Below are positions 8,191 to 17,015 of a stretch of DNA of 37,370 nucleotides, piece by piece. Both the position numbers and the translations under genes were made by a program. The DNA comes from Rhodospirillales bacterium Ga0074136 (GTDB lineage Bacteria > Pseudomonadota > Alphaproteobacteria > Acetobacterales > Acetobacteraceae): positions 1-37,370 of the forward strand of contig LNEW01000101.1 in assembly GCA_001464375.1 (NCBI GenBank), in the 5' to 3' direction. The stretch's first letter is position 1, and every line of letters starts with the position of its first letter. The notes under the pieces are model-generated. The model saw nothing but the letters and a program-made list of their open reading frames with translations, was not told the DNA's origin and made no database searches.

Positions 8191-9036
8191 CTATGAACTG
8201 CCCGCCTGGGCGCGCCCGGCCACGAGCCGCGCGAGGGCGTCGAACTCCGCGACACTCAGCGTCTCCGCCCGCCGCGCGCCGTCGATGCCCGACGCCGCCA
8301 GCAGGCCCGGCGCATCGCCCAGCGACTTCAACGACCCGCGCAGCATCTTCCGTCGTTGCCCGAAGGCCGCCGCGGTGGTGCGTTCCATCGCCGCGAACAG
8401 CGCCGGCCCCGGGTCATCGGCATGCGGCGTGAACCCCACCACCGCCGACCACACCTTGGGCGGCGGGCTGAAGGCGCCCGGCGGCAGGCGCAGCAGCAAC
8501 TCGCAGCGGCAGCGCCACTGCGCCAGCACCGCCAGGCGCCCATAGGCCGGGGTGTCCGGTGCCGCGCAGATGCGCTCGGCCACCTCCTGCTGGAACATCA
8601 GCGTCATGCCCTCGATCGACGTGGCTGCACGCAGCCATCCGACCAGCAAGGGCGACGCGATGTTGTAGGGCAGGTTTGCGATGATCCGCCGCGGCGCCGC
8701 CAGCAGCGCTACAGGGTCCACGCGCAGCGCATCGCCTTCGATCACGCGCAGCCGCCCGGGATGGACCGCGGCCAGGTCCGCCAGCGCCGCCACCGCGCGG
8801 CGGTCGAGTTCCACCGCCGTCACCTCGGCCGCGCCGGTCGCCAGCAGCGCGCGCGTCAGGCCACCCGGCCCGGGTCCGATCTCCAGCACATGCCGCCCAT
8901 CGAGGTCGCCGGCCAGCCCGGCGATGCGCGCACAGACCGCCGGGTCGAGCAGGAAATGCTGGCCGAGCGCCTTGCGCGCATCGAGCCCGTGCCGCGCGAC
9001 CGTCTCGCGCAGGCTCGGCAGGCCCTCGGCGGTCAA
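8191..9036 (-). CDS. ksgA: 16S rRNA (adenine1518/1519-N6) dimethyltransferase
   Basis: This 281-residue RsmA/KsgA dimethylates two adjacent adenines in the 3' hairpin of 16S rRNA during 30S maturation. It shows KALGQHFLLDP at the N-terminus, the SAM-binding EIGPGPGGLTRALL, the acidic VELDRRA, and the catalytic NLPYNIASPLL motif IV. The C-terminal helical domain contains RRKMLRGSLKSL. The frame offers no ATG near its beginning; a TTG at 9034-9036, four bases after the surA stop, gives the expected N-terminus, though its ribosome-binding site is weak. Coupling to surA is likely. pdxA, often found between these genes, is absent. Confidence 0.92.
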   Translation of the reverse strand: MTAEGLPSLRETVARHGLDARKALGQHFLLDPAVCARIAGLAGDLDGRHVLEIGPGPGGLTRALLATGAAEVTAVELDRRAVAALADLAAVHPGRLRVIEGDALRVDPVALLAAPRRIIANLPYNIASPLLVGWLRAATSIEGMTLMFQQEVAERICAAPDTPAYGRLAVLAQWRCRCELLLRLPPGAFSPPPKVWSAVVGFTPHADDPGPALFAAMERTTAAAFGQRRKMLRGSLKSLGDAPGLLAASGIDGARRAETLSVAEFDALARLVAGRAQAGSS

Positions 9037-9040
9037 GGCG

Positions 9041-10378
9041 TCAGCCGCGCCGCTGCGGCGGCGTGGCGGCGGCCGGCGCCGGCGTGATCGCCTGGTTGCG
9101 GATGTCGATCTGCGCGCGGCGCTGCAGGTCGCGCAGCACCTGGCGGGAGATCAGTTCCACACGCTCGCGCAGCAGCCGGTCGCGCGCCTGCTCGGGCGTC
9201 AGTTCGGCCAGGTTGCGGGTCTCGCGCGCGCAGACCGCGATGATCAGCACGCCGTCGGGCGAGATGATCGGCTGGGTCGGCCGGCCGATCGGCAGGCTGG
9301 TCAGCAATTCGCGCAGTTCGGGCGGGTTGATGGTGTCCTGGCGCACCTGGCCCGGGTCGGCCGGGCGGGGCCCGCCGCGCGCCGCCGCCTCGACCATGTC
9401 GCAGCTGCGCGCCGTCTCGGACAGCCGCTGGCCGGCCTCCACCTGGCGCAACTGCTGGGCGGTGGGTGCGGCCGGGTTCACCTGGCCCTCGAAGGGGAAG
9501 AAGGCCTGCCGCAGCGTCAGCATGGTGGCGATGTCGCGCCCGGCGGTGCGCTTCTGCCGCAGCTGGGCGATCACGAAGCCGCCGGGCACGCGGATCGGGC
9601 TGGACACCGCGCCCTCGGGCATCTGGCGCACCACGGCCGCGACTTCCGGGTCCAGCCGCTCGGGCTGCACCCAGCCAAGGTCGCCGCCCAGCAGCGCGGT
9701 TTGGGACTGGCTGAACTGCGTGGCCACCATCGGGAAGGGCGCGCCCTGGCGCAGCCGCGCGATGACGTCGTCGACGAAGCGACGGACCTCGGCCTCCTGG
9801 CCGGGATTGGAGACCGGGATGTAGATCTCGGAGACCAGGAATTCGGGCTGGCCCGTGCGCGCGCGGGCGGCGGCGACGTATTCGTTGATCTCGGCCTCGG
9901 AGATCGTGGCCTGGCTGCCGAGCTGTCCGCGCAGCAGCCGGTTCCAGCCGATCTGGGCGCGGATTTGGTCGTACAGCACGCGCGGGTCGATCCCCGCCCG
10001 GCGCAGGTTCTCGCGCAGGCCGCCCGGCGGCAGGCCGTTGCGGTTCTCGATGTCGCCGACGGTGCCGGCGATGTCGGCATCGGTCACCGGGATGCGGCGG
10101 CGCGCCACTTCCTGGGTGCGCAGGCGCTCATCGACCAGCAGGCGCACGATCTGGTCGTTGGCGCGGCCCGGCGTGTCGCCCGTGATGCCGGCGGTCAGGG
10201 CCAGCAGGCGCCGGCGGCTCGCGACCTCATTGGCGGTGATGACATCGCCGTTGACCACGGCGGCGACGCGATTGGCCTGTGCGCGCGCCGGCGCGGCCGG
10301 GACGGACAGGCTGACCAGCACCGCGCCCAGCAGGGCCAGCAGCGATGTGCGGAGGGGGGTGTGCGTCGCGACAGTCAT
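9041..10378 (-). CDS. surA: Periplasmic chaperone/peptidyl-prolyl isomerase SurA
   Basis: This 445-residue SurA-type chaperone helps beta-barrel outer-membrane proteins, including LptD, reach the BAM machinery. A signal peptide occupies roughly residues 1-32 (hydrophobic LLALLGAVLVSL, cleavage after APARA). The SurA N domain follows with VAAVVNGDVITANEV, then a parvulin domain with FSQSQTALLGGDLGWV and GGFVIAQL. A second, more diverged C-terminal segment ends in a proline/alanine-rich tail. The ATG at 10378 has GAAGG upstream and places the signal peptide correctly; the earlier part of the open frame is not protein-like. It lies 68 bases downstream of lptD. Confidence 0.88.
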   Translation of the reverse strand: MTVATHTPLRTSLLALLGAVLVSLSVPAAPARAQANRVAAVVNGDVITANEVASRRRLLALTAGITGDTPGRANDQIVRLLVDERLRTQEVARRRIPVTDADIAGTVGDIENRNGLPPGGLRENLRRAGIDPRVLYDQIRAQIGWNRLLRGQLGSQATISEAEINEYVAAARARTGQPEFLVSEIYIPVSNPGQEAEVRRFVDDVIARLRQGAPFPMVATQFSQSQTALLGGDLGWVQPERLDPEVAAVVRQMPEGAVSSPIRVPGGFVIAQLRQKRTAGRDIATMLTLRQAFFPFEGQVNPAAPTAQQLRQVEAGQRLSETARSCDMVEAAARGGPRPADPGQVRQDTINPPELRELLTSLPIGRPTQPIISPDGVLIIAVCARETRNLAELTPEQARDRLLRERVELISRQVLRDLQRRAQIDIRNQAITPAPAAATPPQRRG

Positions 10379-10446
10379 GGCGGTGCCTTCATACGACCCG
10401 GGGCAGGCCCGGGGAAGCGTCGCGGGGGGTCCATGGCGGGCAGCCG

Positions 10447-12702
10447 TCAGATTGCCCGGAACCCGGCGTCGCCGATGGTCTTGAGGCCGATCCTGAACAA
10501 CAGAACGGTATTGGCGGGATAAAGGTTGCTGGTCGCCGGATCCTCGGCGAAGCGCTTGAGGAAGCGGGCTTCGAACAGGAAGCACTCATCCTCGTAGGCG
10601 ACGGAGCCGGTGACCACGACGGCGCGATTCAGTTCGATATCGTATCGCCCAAAGGCGCCGACGCGCCAGTTGCCCCATTGCTGCTGGACGCCGAAGGCCA
10701 CCTCGTTGCGCGGCTGTACCGGCGTCAGGTAGGGCGTCGCGGGGGTATAGAGGTAGCCAGCGGTTACCGTGGTGCGCGTCTCGAAGCTGACATTCGTGGC
10801 CAGGTCCATGAAGCGCAGGTCGCCATTCTCGTTGGCGAAGCGTCCGCGGCCGAGGAATTCGAGCCACGGTGTCGGCATGACCCGCGCGCGCGCCACGTAG
10901 TCCGAGGCGCGGTTCTCGACGCCGCTGCCGGCATAGAAGGGCCCGCCGTCGCGCTGCGTGCGATACGATGCCCCGGCCAGGCCCTCGACCATGCCGCCAT
11001 TCGGGAAGTACCAGGCGCCGCGCAGCGCGTAGTCGATGCGCGTGCCGCCTTCCTGCCGGTCGCGGCCATAGAAGCGGTTCAGGCTGAACAGGTTGGCGTC
11101 GGTGAATTCGAAGTCGATGCTGTCCTCGTTCGGCACGGAGGACTGGTCGCCGGTGAGCGGGCCGCCGACGATCTGTACCATCGGTTCGATCACCTGGTGG
11201 CCATAGGCGCCGGCCCGGCGCACGAAGGGCATTCGCCAGCCCAGCGCGGCGCGGATATTGGCGCGCGCCGCGGTGCCGTCATTCGACGTGATGGAATTGT
11301 TGGGCGCCAGCGCGAGGTCGGTGAAGGCATAGGAGGCTACGTCGGATTGCGCGCGCAGCGTCCACATGCCGCCCAGCCGGTCGTTCATCGGCAGCTCGTA
11401 GCCCAGGCGGAAGGCGCCGCGCTGGGTGTTGGTGCCCGCGGCACGGAACACCGCGAAGTTCCAGGTGTCGACGGTGAGGGTCCCGCCCAGCGCATCCACC
11501 GGCGCGCGCCAGTCGAGGTAGATGTTCGGCCCGACGGTCGGGATCAGGCTGGTGTCGTCGGTCGGGCGCAACCCCTGGAAGATGCGCGCATCGACGCGGG
11601 CATAGGCGTCGCTGCCCCAGAAGCCCTCGGTGAAGATGCTGGAATCGAGCCGCCGGCGTGCGCCGTAGCGGTAGATGCGCAGGTAGTCCTCGCTGGAGGC
11701 GCGGTTGAGATCGAAGCCGGCGCGCCAGGTCTCGTCGAGCGAGAAGCGCCCGCGGGAGAAGATGTGCCCGGCGAAGCCCTCCGGCGTATCGTCGTCGCCG
11801 TTCAGGTAGCCCATCGACCCTTCGGCCTCGATCTCGCCGAAGTTGAACCGGCGGCGATATTCGAGTCCGAAATTGGGTGCCTGCCGGGTGGCGAATTGCG
11901 GCCGCAGCACCAGTTCCTGGTTCGGGTCGATCGCCCAGTAATAGGGCGTCTCGACGAAGCCGCCGAGGAAGTTGGTGATGCCGAAGGTGGGGCTGAGGAA
12001 GCCCGATTGCCGCGGCGAATCGCCCGCCGGGTGCTGCAGGTAGGGCGTCCAGAAGGTCGGGATGCCGGCGAATTCCACCACCGCGTCGCGGTAGCGCGCC
12101 TGCCGCCCGGCCTGGTCCAGCGTGGCGGTGCGGGCGCGCACCTGCCACAGCGGCGGCGCGAGCGGGTCGTCCTGGCAGGGTTCGCAGGAGGAATAGACCA
12201 CGCGCGACAGGTCGAAGATGGACCCGCCGGTGCGCCGCGCGCTGTTCGCCGCGACGCGCCCGTTCTGCGCCAGCAGCCCGCGCAGCCCCTCGATGACGCC
12301 GTCGCGGAACTGGTTTTCCAGCACGACGCTGTCGGCGAAGATGACCTGGCCGTCGGTCTCTATCAGCTGGACGTTGCCGCGCGCGGTCGCGACCCCGGTG
12401 TTGCGGTCATAGGTGAATTCATCGGCGCGCACGACGCGGTTGCCCTGCCACGCCTCGACCCGCCCGCGGGCGACCACCAGGGCGCGGTTCTGGTCGTATT
12501 CCACTTCCTCGGCGGTGAAGGTGACGGGCTGGTCGCGGTCCGGCGGCGCGCCGGGCGCGTCCGGTGCGGGCTGGCCGGGCAGCAGGGGGGCGATGTTCTG
12601 CGGCGCGACGATGGGCGGCAGGGCGCCCTGCTGCGCCAGCGCCGGCGACGCGGCGGCGATGAACAGGATGGCGAATGCACCCAGGCGGAACGTCGCGGCC
12701 AT
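10447..12702 (-). CDS. lptD: LPS-assembly outer-membrane protein LptD
   Basis: This roughly 751-residue beta-barrel protein inserts lipopolysaccharide into the outer leaflet. After a signal peptide (about residues 1-24, ending ALAQ) comes an LptA-like domain with repeated strands (VTFTAEEVEYDQNRALVVA to about residue 150). A large barrel domain follows, rich in aromatic strands such as RFSLDETWRAGFDLN, and the protein ends near LFRIGLKTIGDAGF. Cysteines occur only at about 173, 176 and 707, unlike the four used in Escherichia coli. Three starts are possible: GTG 12711 (overlapping the lptG stop), GTG 12705 and ATG 12702. GGAGG at 12716-12720 fits 12705 or 12702 best. Confidence 0.92.
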   Translation of the reverse strand: MAATFRLGAFAILFIAAASPALAQQGALPPIVAPQNIAPLLPGQPAPDAPGAPPDRDQPVTFTAEEVEYDQNRALVVARGRVEAWQGNRVVRADEFTYDRNTGVATARGNVQLIETDGQVIFADSVVLENQFRDGVIEGLRGLLAQNGRVAANSARRTGGSIFDLSRVVYSSCEPCQDDPLAPPLWQVRARTATLDQAGRQARYRDAVVEFAGIPTFWTPYLQHPAGDSPRQSGFLSPTFGITNFLGGFVETPYYWAIDPNQELVLRPQFATRQAPNFGLEYRRRFNFGEIEAEGSMGYLNGDDDTPEGFAGHIFSRGRFSLDETWRAGFDLNRASSEDYLRIYRYGARRRLDSSIFTEGFWGSDAYARVDARIFQGLRPTDDTSLIPTVGPNIYLDWRAPVDALGGTLTVDTWNFAVFRAAGTNTQRGAFRLGYELPMNDRLGGMWTLRAQSDVASYAFTDLALAPNNSITSNDGTAARANIRAALGWRMPFVRRAGAYGHQVIEPMVQIVGGPLTGDQSSVPNEDSIDFEFTDANLFSLNRFYGRDRQEGGTRIDYALRGAWYFPNGGMVEGLAGASYRTQRDGGPFYAGSGVENRASDYVARARVMPTPWLEFLGRGRFANENGDLRFMDLATNVSFETRTTVTAGYLYTPATPYLTPVQPRNEVAFGVQQQWGNWRVGAFGRYDIELNRAVVVTGSVAYEDECFLFEARFLKRFAEDPATSNLYPANTVLLFRIGLKTIGDAGFRAI

Positions 12703-12707
12703 CACGG

Positions 12708-13832
12708 TCACCCATCCTCCAGATGCAGCAGCAGCGCGGTGGCCAGCAGGAAGCCCGCCCCGGCCGGCGCCCAGGCGGCGAAGATGACCGGCAGCGTGCC
12801 GGCCTCGCCGAATTCGCCGGTGATCCTGTCGACGACGAACAGCGCGAAGCCGGCCGCGACGCCCCCGCCGATCATCTGCCCGACACCGCCGCGCCGCGAC
12901 GAACGCATGGAGAACCCGGCGGCGAGCAGCGCCATCGCCGCGGCCAGCAGCGGCAATGCGAGCAGGGACTGGAAATGCAGCCGGTGGCGCACCGCCGAGA
13001 AGCCCGCATTCTCGAGCACCTGGATGAAATCCGGCAGTGCCCAGAAGGACAGCGTGTCGGGGCTGGCGAAGGAATCCTGGATGCGCGCGGGCGTGAGGTC
13101 GGTCGGGAATTCCAGCCGCTGCGCCGGCGCGGGCAGGCGGTCGGCACCGAACACCACGGCGTCGGCGATGATCCAGCGCCCGGCGGCTAGCACCGCCGAG
13201 GGTGCTTCCACGCGCGCCAGCGGCCGGTCCTCGGCCGACAGGCGCCAGACGCTGACGTCATCGAGGCGGAAGGCCTCGCCGGGGCGCAGGTCGCGCAGCG
13301 CGACCGGGCGGCCCGACAGGATCGCCACGCCGCGCGGGTCGATCCCGGCATCCGCCTGGCGCAGCCACAGGCGGCCGCCGGCCAGCGCCGAGATGCCGCT
13401 GGTATTGCGCAGGAACTGCGAATCGAGCCGTTCGGCCCGCGCCAGCATGGCGGATGACAGCGGCGATATCGCCGCTGTCGCCACCGCGCCGAGCAGCACC
13501 GCCACCCCCACCGGCCCGGCCAGGAAGCCCCAGGCCGAGATACCCGCGGCGCGCGCCACCACGAGCTCCGACGATCGCGTCAGCCGCCAGAAGGCGATGA
13601 TGCCGCCCAGCAGGATCGCGAAGGGCAGGATCTGCATGGCGACGAAGGGCAGCCGGAGCGTGGCGATCTGCCCGACCAGCGCGAAGGTGGCGTCCTGGCG
13701 CGTGGCGGCGCGACGCAGCAATTCCATCAGGTCGAACAGCGCGACCAAGCCGGCCAGCGCGGCCAGCATCGCCACCGTCATCGTGGCGAAGCGCCGCGCG
13801 ACATAGATCATCAGCGTGCGCGCGAAGGTCAT
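12708..13832 (-). CDS. lptG: LPS export permease LptG
   Basis: This 374-residue inner-membrane subunit pairs with LptF to form the LptB2FG transporter that extracts lipopolysaccharide. It has the family layout: an N-terminal helix with TLMIYVARRFATM, two further helices around LPFAILLGGIIAFWRLTRSSELVVARAAGIS, a periplasmic jellyroll region (about 130-265), and three C-terminal helices with FSMRSSRRGGVGQMIGGGV. The start overlaps the lptF stop as ATGA, and its own stop lies within the start region of lptD. The operon order lptF-lptG-lptD supports the assignment. The ATP-binding LptB is not in the window. Confidence 0.92.
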   Translation of the reverse strand: MTFARTLMIYVARRFATMTVAMLAALAGLVALFDLMELLRRAATRQDATFALVGQIATLRLPFVAMQILPFAILLGGIIAFWRLTRSSELVVARAAGISAWGFLAGPVGVAVLLGAVATAAISPLSSAMLARAERLDSQFLRNTSGISALAGGRLWLRQADAGIDPRGVAILSGRPVALRDLRPGEAFRLDDVSVWRLSAEDRPLARVEAPSAVLAAGRWIIADAVVFGADRLPAPAQRLEFPTDLTPARIQDSFASPDTLSFWALPDFIQVLENAGFSAVRHRLHFQSLLALPLLAAAMALLAAGFSMRSSRRGGVGQMIGGGVAAGFALFVVDRITGEFGEAGTLPVIFAAWAPAGAGFLLATALLLHLEDG

Positions 13833-14980
13833 GGCGCGGCCGGCATCGGGGGCGGCGCGGCGCGCGGCCAGCCCGGGGCGCCGCCGAGCCACCAGGCGGC
13901 GACCACGCCCGGCAGGATCGTCTGCAGCCAGATCAGCGGAACCCAGGCATTGTCGCGCGCGGCGAGGTTGCTCGCCGTAAGGCCGAAGGCCAGCAGCCCG
14001 ACCACGAGGGCAATGCCGACCGCGATGCGCAGCCCCCCGCCATGGCGGCGGAATTCGCCGGTCAGCGCCACCGCGAGCCCCACCAGCGCGAAGGACAACG
14101 CCGTGAGCGGCCCCGACAGCCGCTGATGCGCCTCGGCGAAATAGCGGCGCAATTCGCGGTCGCGCAGGCCTTCATCGGGGTCGGGGTTGAGCAGTTCGGC
14201 CACCGAACGTTCGCGCGAATCGCGCGAGCGGGATTCCTCGCCACGGGTGGCGCGCGCCAGGTCGAGGCTGTTCTCGGTGAAGGACAGGATATTGAGCCTG
14301 AGCGGCGGGGTGCCGGGCGCGGCGTTGGGGGCCGCGCGTTCCACCTGCTGGCGCACGCCGTTCAGCAGCGTCACGCGCGGGCCGCCGGCGGCGGTGCTGA
14401 TGCGCCCCTGCTCGGCGAGGATGGTGACCGGCGCCCCGGCGTCGCGCTGGTCGTGCACCAGGATGCCGCGCAGCGTGCCATCCGGGTCGCGGTAGCGCGC
14501 ATAGACCGTAAGGTCGTTGCCCACCTGGCTGAACACGCCTTCCTGCAGCAGCACGCCAACCAGCTGGTTGCGGATCTCGAACTGCCATTGCCGGAAGGCG
14601 GTATGGCTGACCGGCACCAGCCAGAGGTTGAGCAGCATGCACACGCCGGTCGCGATCGTGGCGAGCAGCACGGCCGGCCGCGCGAGCCGCCATTGCGACA
14701 GCCCCGCCGCGCGCATCACCACCAGTTCGCGGTCGCCCGCCAGCCGCACATAGACGAACAGCACCACGACGAAGGTGGTGATCGGCAGGATCACCGCGAA
14801 GAAGGAGGGCAGCATCAGGCTGGTCAGTTCGACGAAGACCACCAGCGACAGCCCGCGGTCGAGCACCAGTTCGATGAAACGCAGCGACTGCGTGAGCCAC
14901 ACGAGCGCGGCCAGCCCCACCGTCACGGCAATGAGGGCGATGGCGAGCTGACGGAACAGATAGCGATCGATCCTGGTCAT
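13829..14980 (-). CDS. lptF: LPS export permease LptF
   Basis: This 383-residue partner of LptG in the LptB2FG lipopolysaccharide transporter has helix one with IDRYLFRQLAIALIAVTVGLAAL. The conserved coupling segment GDRELVVMRAAGLSQWRLARPA follows two membrane helices, then a periplasmic domain (about 130-260), and three C-terminal helices with LTGEFRRHGGGLRIAVGIALVV. The proline/alanine-rich tail after residue 370 is unremarkable. It is the first intact gene of the envelope block and overlaps lptG by four bases. A candidate promoter lies just upstream at 14993-15020. Confidence 0.92.
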   Translation of the reverse strand: MTRIDRYLFRQLAIALIAVTVGLAALVWLTQSLRFIELVLDRGLSLVVFVELTSLMLPSFFAVILPITTFVVVLFVYVRLAGDRELVVMRAAGLSQWRLARPAVLLATIATGVCMLLNLWLVPVSHTAFRQWQFEIRNQLVGVLLQEGVFSQVGNDLTVYARYRDPDGTLRGILVHDQRDAGAPVTILAEQGRISTAAGGPRVTLLNGVRQQVERAAPNAAPGTPPLRLNILSFTENSLDLARATRGEESRSRDSRERSVAELLNPDPDEGLRDRELRRYFAEAHQRLSGPLTALSFALVGLAVALTGEFRRHGGGLRIAVGIALVVGLLAFGLTASNLAARDNAWVPLIWLQTILPGVVAAWWLGGAPGWPRAAPPPMPAAP

Positions 14981-14992
14981 CGGCGCCGGGAA

Positions 14993-15020
14993 CCTAGAGG
15001 TTTGTGGCCCGCACCGAAAG
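14993..15020 (-). promoter_or_regulatory. Candidate promoter for lptFG-lptD-surA-ksgA
   Basis: Read on the minus strand, CTTTCG (15015-15020) and TCTAGG (14993-14998) are separated by 16 bases and lie just before the lptF ATG. The match to a housekeeping promoter is modest. It sits between the broken glycosyltransferase and lptF, where an operon start would be expected. Confidence 0.35.
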
Positions 15021-15031
15021 CCTCGCGGTCC

Positions 15032-15545
15032 TCACGCCCGCGCGTGCGCCCGGCGCAGCCAGGCCAGCGTTCCGGCCAGGCCGGCCAGATCCTCGACCAG
15101 CCTGGCGCCGCGCAGCGTGAGCCCGTGGCGAAGGGCCTTGCCCGCATGGTGCAACAGCCGCGCGGCCGCAGGAGCGCACGCGCTGTCGCTGCGCGGCGGT
15201 GATCGACGGCGCGAGGATGGCGGCATCGGCAGCAGCGACCAGCGTGTCGACAGCGCCGGGGGCGAGGCGCGCATCGGGGTTGGGCAGCAGCACGAATTCG
15301 GTCTGCGTCTGGTCGATCCCGGCATTGCAGCCCGCGCCGAAGCCGCGGTTGACCCTGTTGCGGATGACGCGCGCCTGCGGCGCGGCGGCGGCGATGAGGT
15401 CGGCCGTGCCATCGCTGCTCGCGTTGTCCACCACGACGATCGACAGGGCGGGCGGTAGCGATTCGAGGAAGCCGGTGATCGCGCCGGCGCTGCGATGCGT
15501 CACCGCCACCACCGTGACGCGCGCGGCATCCGCCCCGCCTGTCAT
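15032..15545 (-). pseudogene. Family 2 glycosyltransferase remnant (internal deletion and frameshift)
   Basis: The first ~115 codons encode the N-terminal half of a GT2 glycosyltransferase: VTVVAVTHRSAG, the nucleotide-binding IVVVDNASSDGTAD, NRGFGAGCNAGI and LLPNPDARLAPGA. After ILAPSITAAQ the frame continues into arginine-rich sequence unlike a protein. Another minus-strand frame then carries a convincing glycosyltransferase C-terminus (ARLLHHAGKALRHGLTLRG to LAGTLAWLRR), ending at 15032. The central catalytic and acceptor-binding part of about 100-150 residues is missing. An internal deletion that changed frame near 15150-15170 explains this. The start is ATG 15545. A sequencing error would not restore the missing length. 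Confidence 0.7.
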
Positions 15546-15567
15546 GCGTCGCGCCGGCAACGCCCGG

Positions 15568-16977
15568 TCAGGGCAGCACCTTGCCGGGATTCATCACACC
15601 GAGCGGATCGAGCGCGGCCTTGATGCGCCGCATCGCATACAGTTCCGCCCCTCCCCGCCAGGCTTCCATCATGTCGGTCTTGAGCCGCCCGATGCCGTGT
15701 TCGGCGCTGAACGACCCATCGAGGTCGCGCACCACGTCGTTCACCGTGTCCATGATGTCGTGGCTGCGCGCGAGGAAGGCATCGGGGGCCATGCCGGGCG
15801 GCTGTTCGAGGTTCATGTGGATGTTGCCGTCGCCCATGTGGCCGAAGGGCACCGGGCGGATGCCCGGGATCAGCGCCTCGCACGCGGCGGAGGCGCGGCG
15901 GATCAGTTCCGGCACCTTCGAGACCGGCACCGAGACGTCGTTCTTGACCGACGCGCCTTCCTTGCGCTGCGCCTCGGGGTGTTCCTCGCGGATGCGCCAG
16001 AGTGCCGCGCGCCGCGCCTCGCTGCCGCCGACCACGGCGTCGATCACCTCGCCCGATTCCATCGCGGCACCCAGCACCTGTTCGGCCAGCCCCTGCAGGT
16101 CGGCATCGGCGCGGGTCGAGGCGAGGTCGACCAGGATGGTGTGGTCCGCCCGTTCGGAAAGCGGCCAGGACACGCCGGGGATGTGCTTGACCGCGAGATC
16201 GACGCCGAGGCCCGACATGTATTCGAAGGCGCGGATCGCGGTCTCGTCCACGTCGCGGAAGCGGCGGAAGACCGCCAGCGCGGCATCCTCGTCGCGCACC
16301 GAGCAGAACAGCACCTCGGCCACCCGCGGGCGGGCGAACAGGCGCAGCGTGGCGGCGGTGATGATGCCGAGCGTGCCCTCGGCGCCGACGAACAGATGGC
16401 GCAGCGCGTAGCCGGTATTGTCCTTGCGCAGCCGGCGCAGGCCGTTCCAGACCTGCCCGTCGGGCAACACGACTTCCAGGCCGAGCATGAGTTCGCGCGC
16501 ATTACCGTAGCGCACGGTGGTGTTGCCGCCGGCATTGGTTGACAGGATGCCGCCGATCATCGCCGTGCCCTCGCCGCCGAAGGACAGCGGGAACAGGCAG
16601 TTCGCATCGGCGGCCACATCCTGCGCGGCCTTCACCACCACGCCGGCCTCGGCGGTCATGGTCATGTCGAGCGGGTCGATATCGCGGATGCGGTTGAGCC
16701 GCGCGAGAGAGAGCACGACGGAGCGGCCATTGCCCTCGGGCGTGGCGCCGCCGACCATCGATGTATTGCCGCCCTGCGGCACGATGGCGATGCCGGCCTG
16801 CGCGCAGATGCGCACGCATTCGGCGACCTGCTGCGTATTGGCCGGGCGCAGCAGCGCCAGCGCGGCGCCGCGATACAGCCCCCGCCAATCCGACAGCGCG
16901 GGGGCGATGTCGGCGGGGTCGGTCAGCAGCCCGGCGGGGCCGAGCAGGGTGGTCAGGGCGTCGGGCAGGACGGGCAT
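15568..16977 (-). CDS. FAD-linked oxidase, GlcD/D-2-hydroxyacid dehydrogenase type
   Basis: This 469-residue flavoprotein of the vanillyl-alcohol-oxidase fold resembles D-lactate, D-2-hydroxyglutarate and glycolate (GlcD) dehydrogenases. The FAD domain shows IVPQGGNTSMVGG at residues 66-78, LSFGGEGTAMIGGILSTNAGG, and FVGAEGTLGIITAATLRL. The C-terminal cap carries the HMGDGNIHMNL metal/substrate motif and AEHGIGRLK. These enzymes oxidise a D-2-hydroxyacid to a 2-oxoacid and pass electrons to a quinone or flavoprotein; the exact substrate is unknown. A TTG at 17013 would add 12 residues and sits two bases after the upstream stop; I prefer ATG 16977, which matches the usual family N-terminus. 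Confidence 0.87.
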   Translation of the reverse strand: MPVLPDALTTLLGPAGLLTDPADIAPALSDWRGLYRGAALALLRPANTQQVAECVRICAQAGIAIVPQGGNTSMVGGATPEGNGRSVVLSLARLNRIRDIDPLDMTMTAEAGVVVKAAQDVAADANCLFPLSFGGEGTAMIGGILSTNAGGNTTVRYGNARELMLGLEVVLPDGQVWNGLRRLRKDNTGYALRHLFVGAEGTLGIITAATLRLFARPRVAEVLFCSVRDEDAALAVFRRFRDVDETAIRAFEYMSGLGVDLAVKHIPGVSWPLSERADHTILVDLASTRADADLQGLAEQVLGAAMESGEVIDAVVGGSEARRAALWRIREEHPEAQRKEGASVKNDVSVPVSKVPELIRRASAACEALIPGIRPVPFGHMGDGNIHMNLEQPPGMAPDAFLARSHDIMDTVNDVVRDLDGSFSAEHGIGRLKTDMMEAWRGGAELYAMRRIKAALDPLGVMNPGKVLP

Positions 16978-17015
16978 GGTCGCGGTGTGCCGCGCAAGCC
17001 GCGGGTCGGTCAATC

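Noticed and set aside
8681-10522. A 613-codon plus-strand frame opposite surA
   Set aside because: It is a low-complexity arginine/alanine-rich translation running across the ksgA-surA junction, with no credible start. It is explained as a shadow frame.
10345-13806. A 1153-codon open frame on the plus strand
   Set aside because: It is antisense to lptD and lptG, which have clear homology, signal peptides and operon structure. Its translation is arginine/glycine/alanine-rich without domains, the usual shadow of GC-biased codons.
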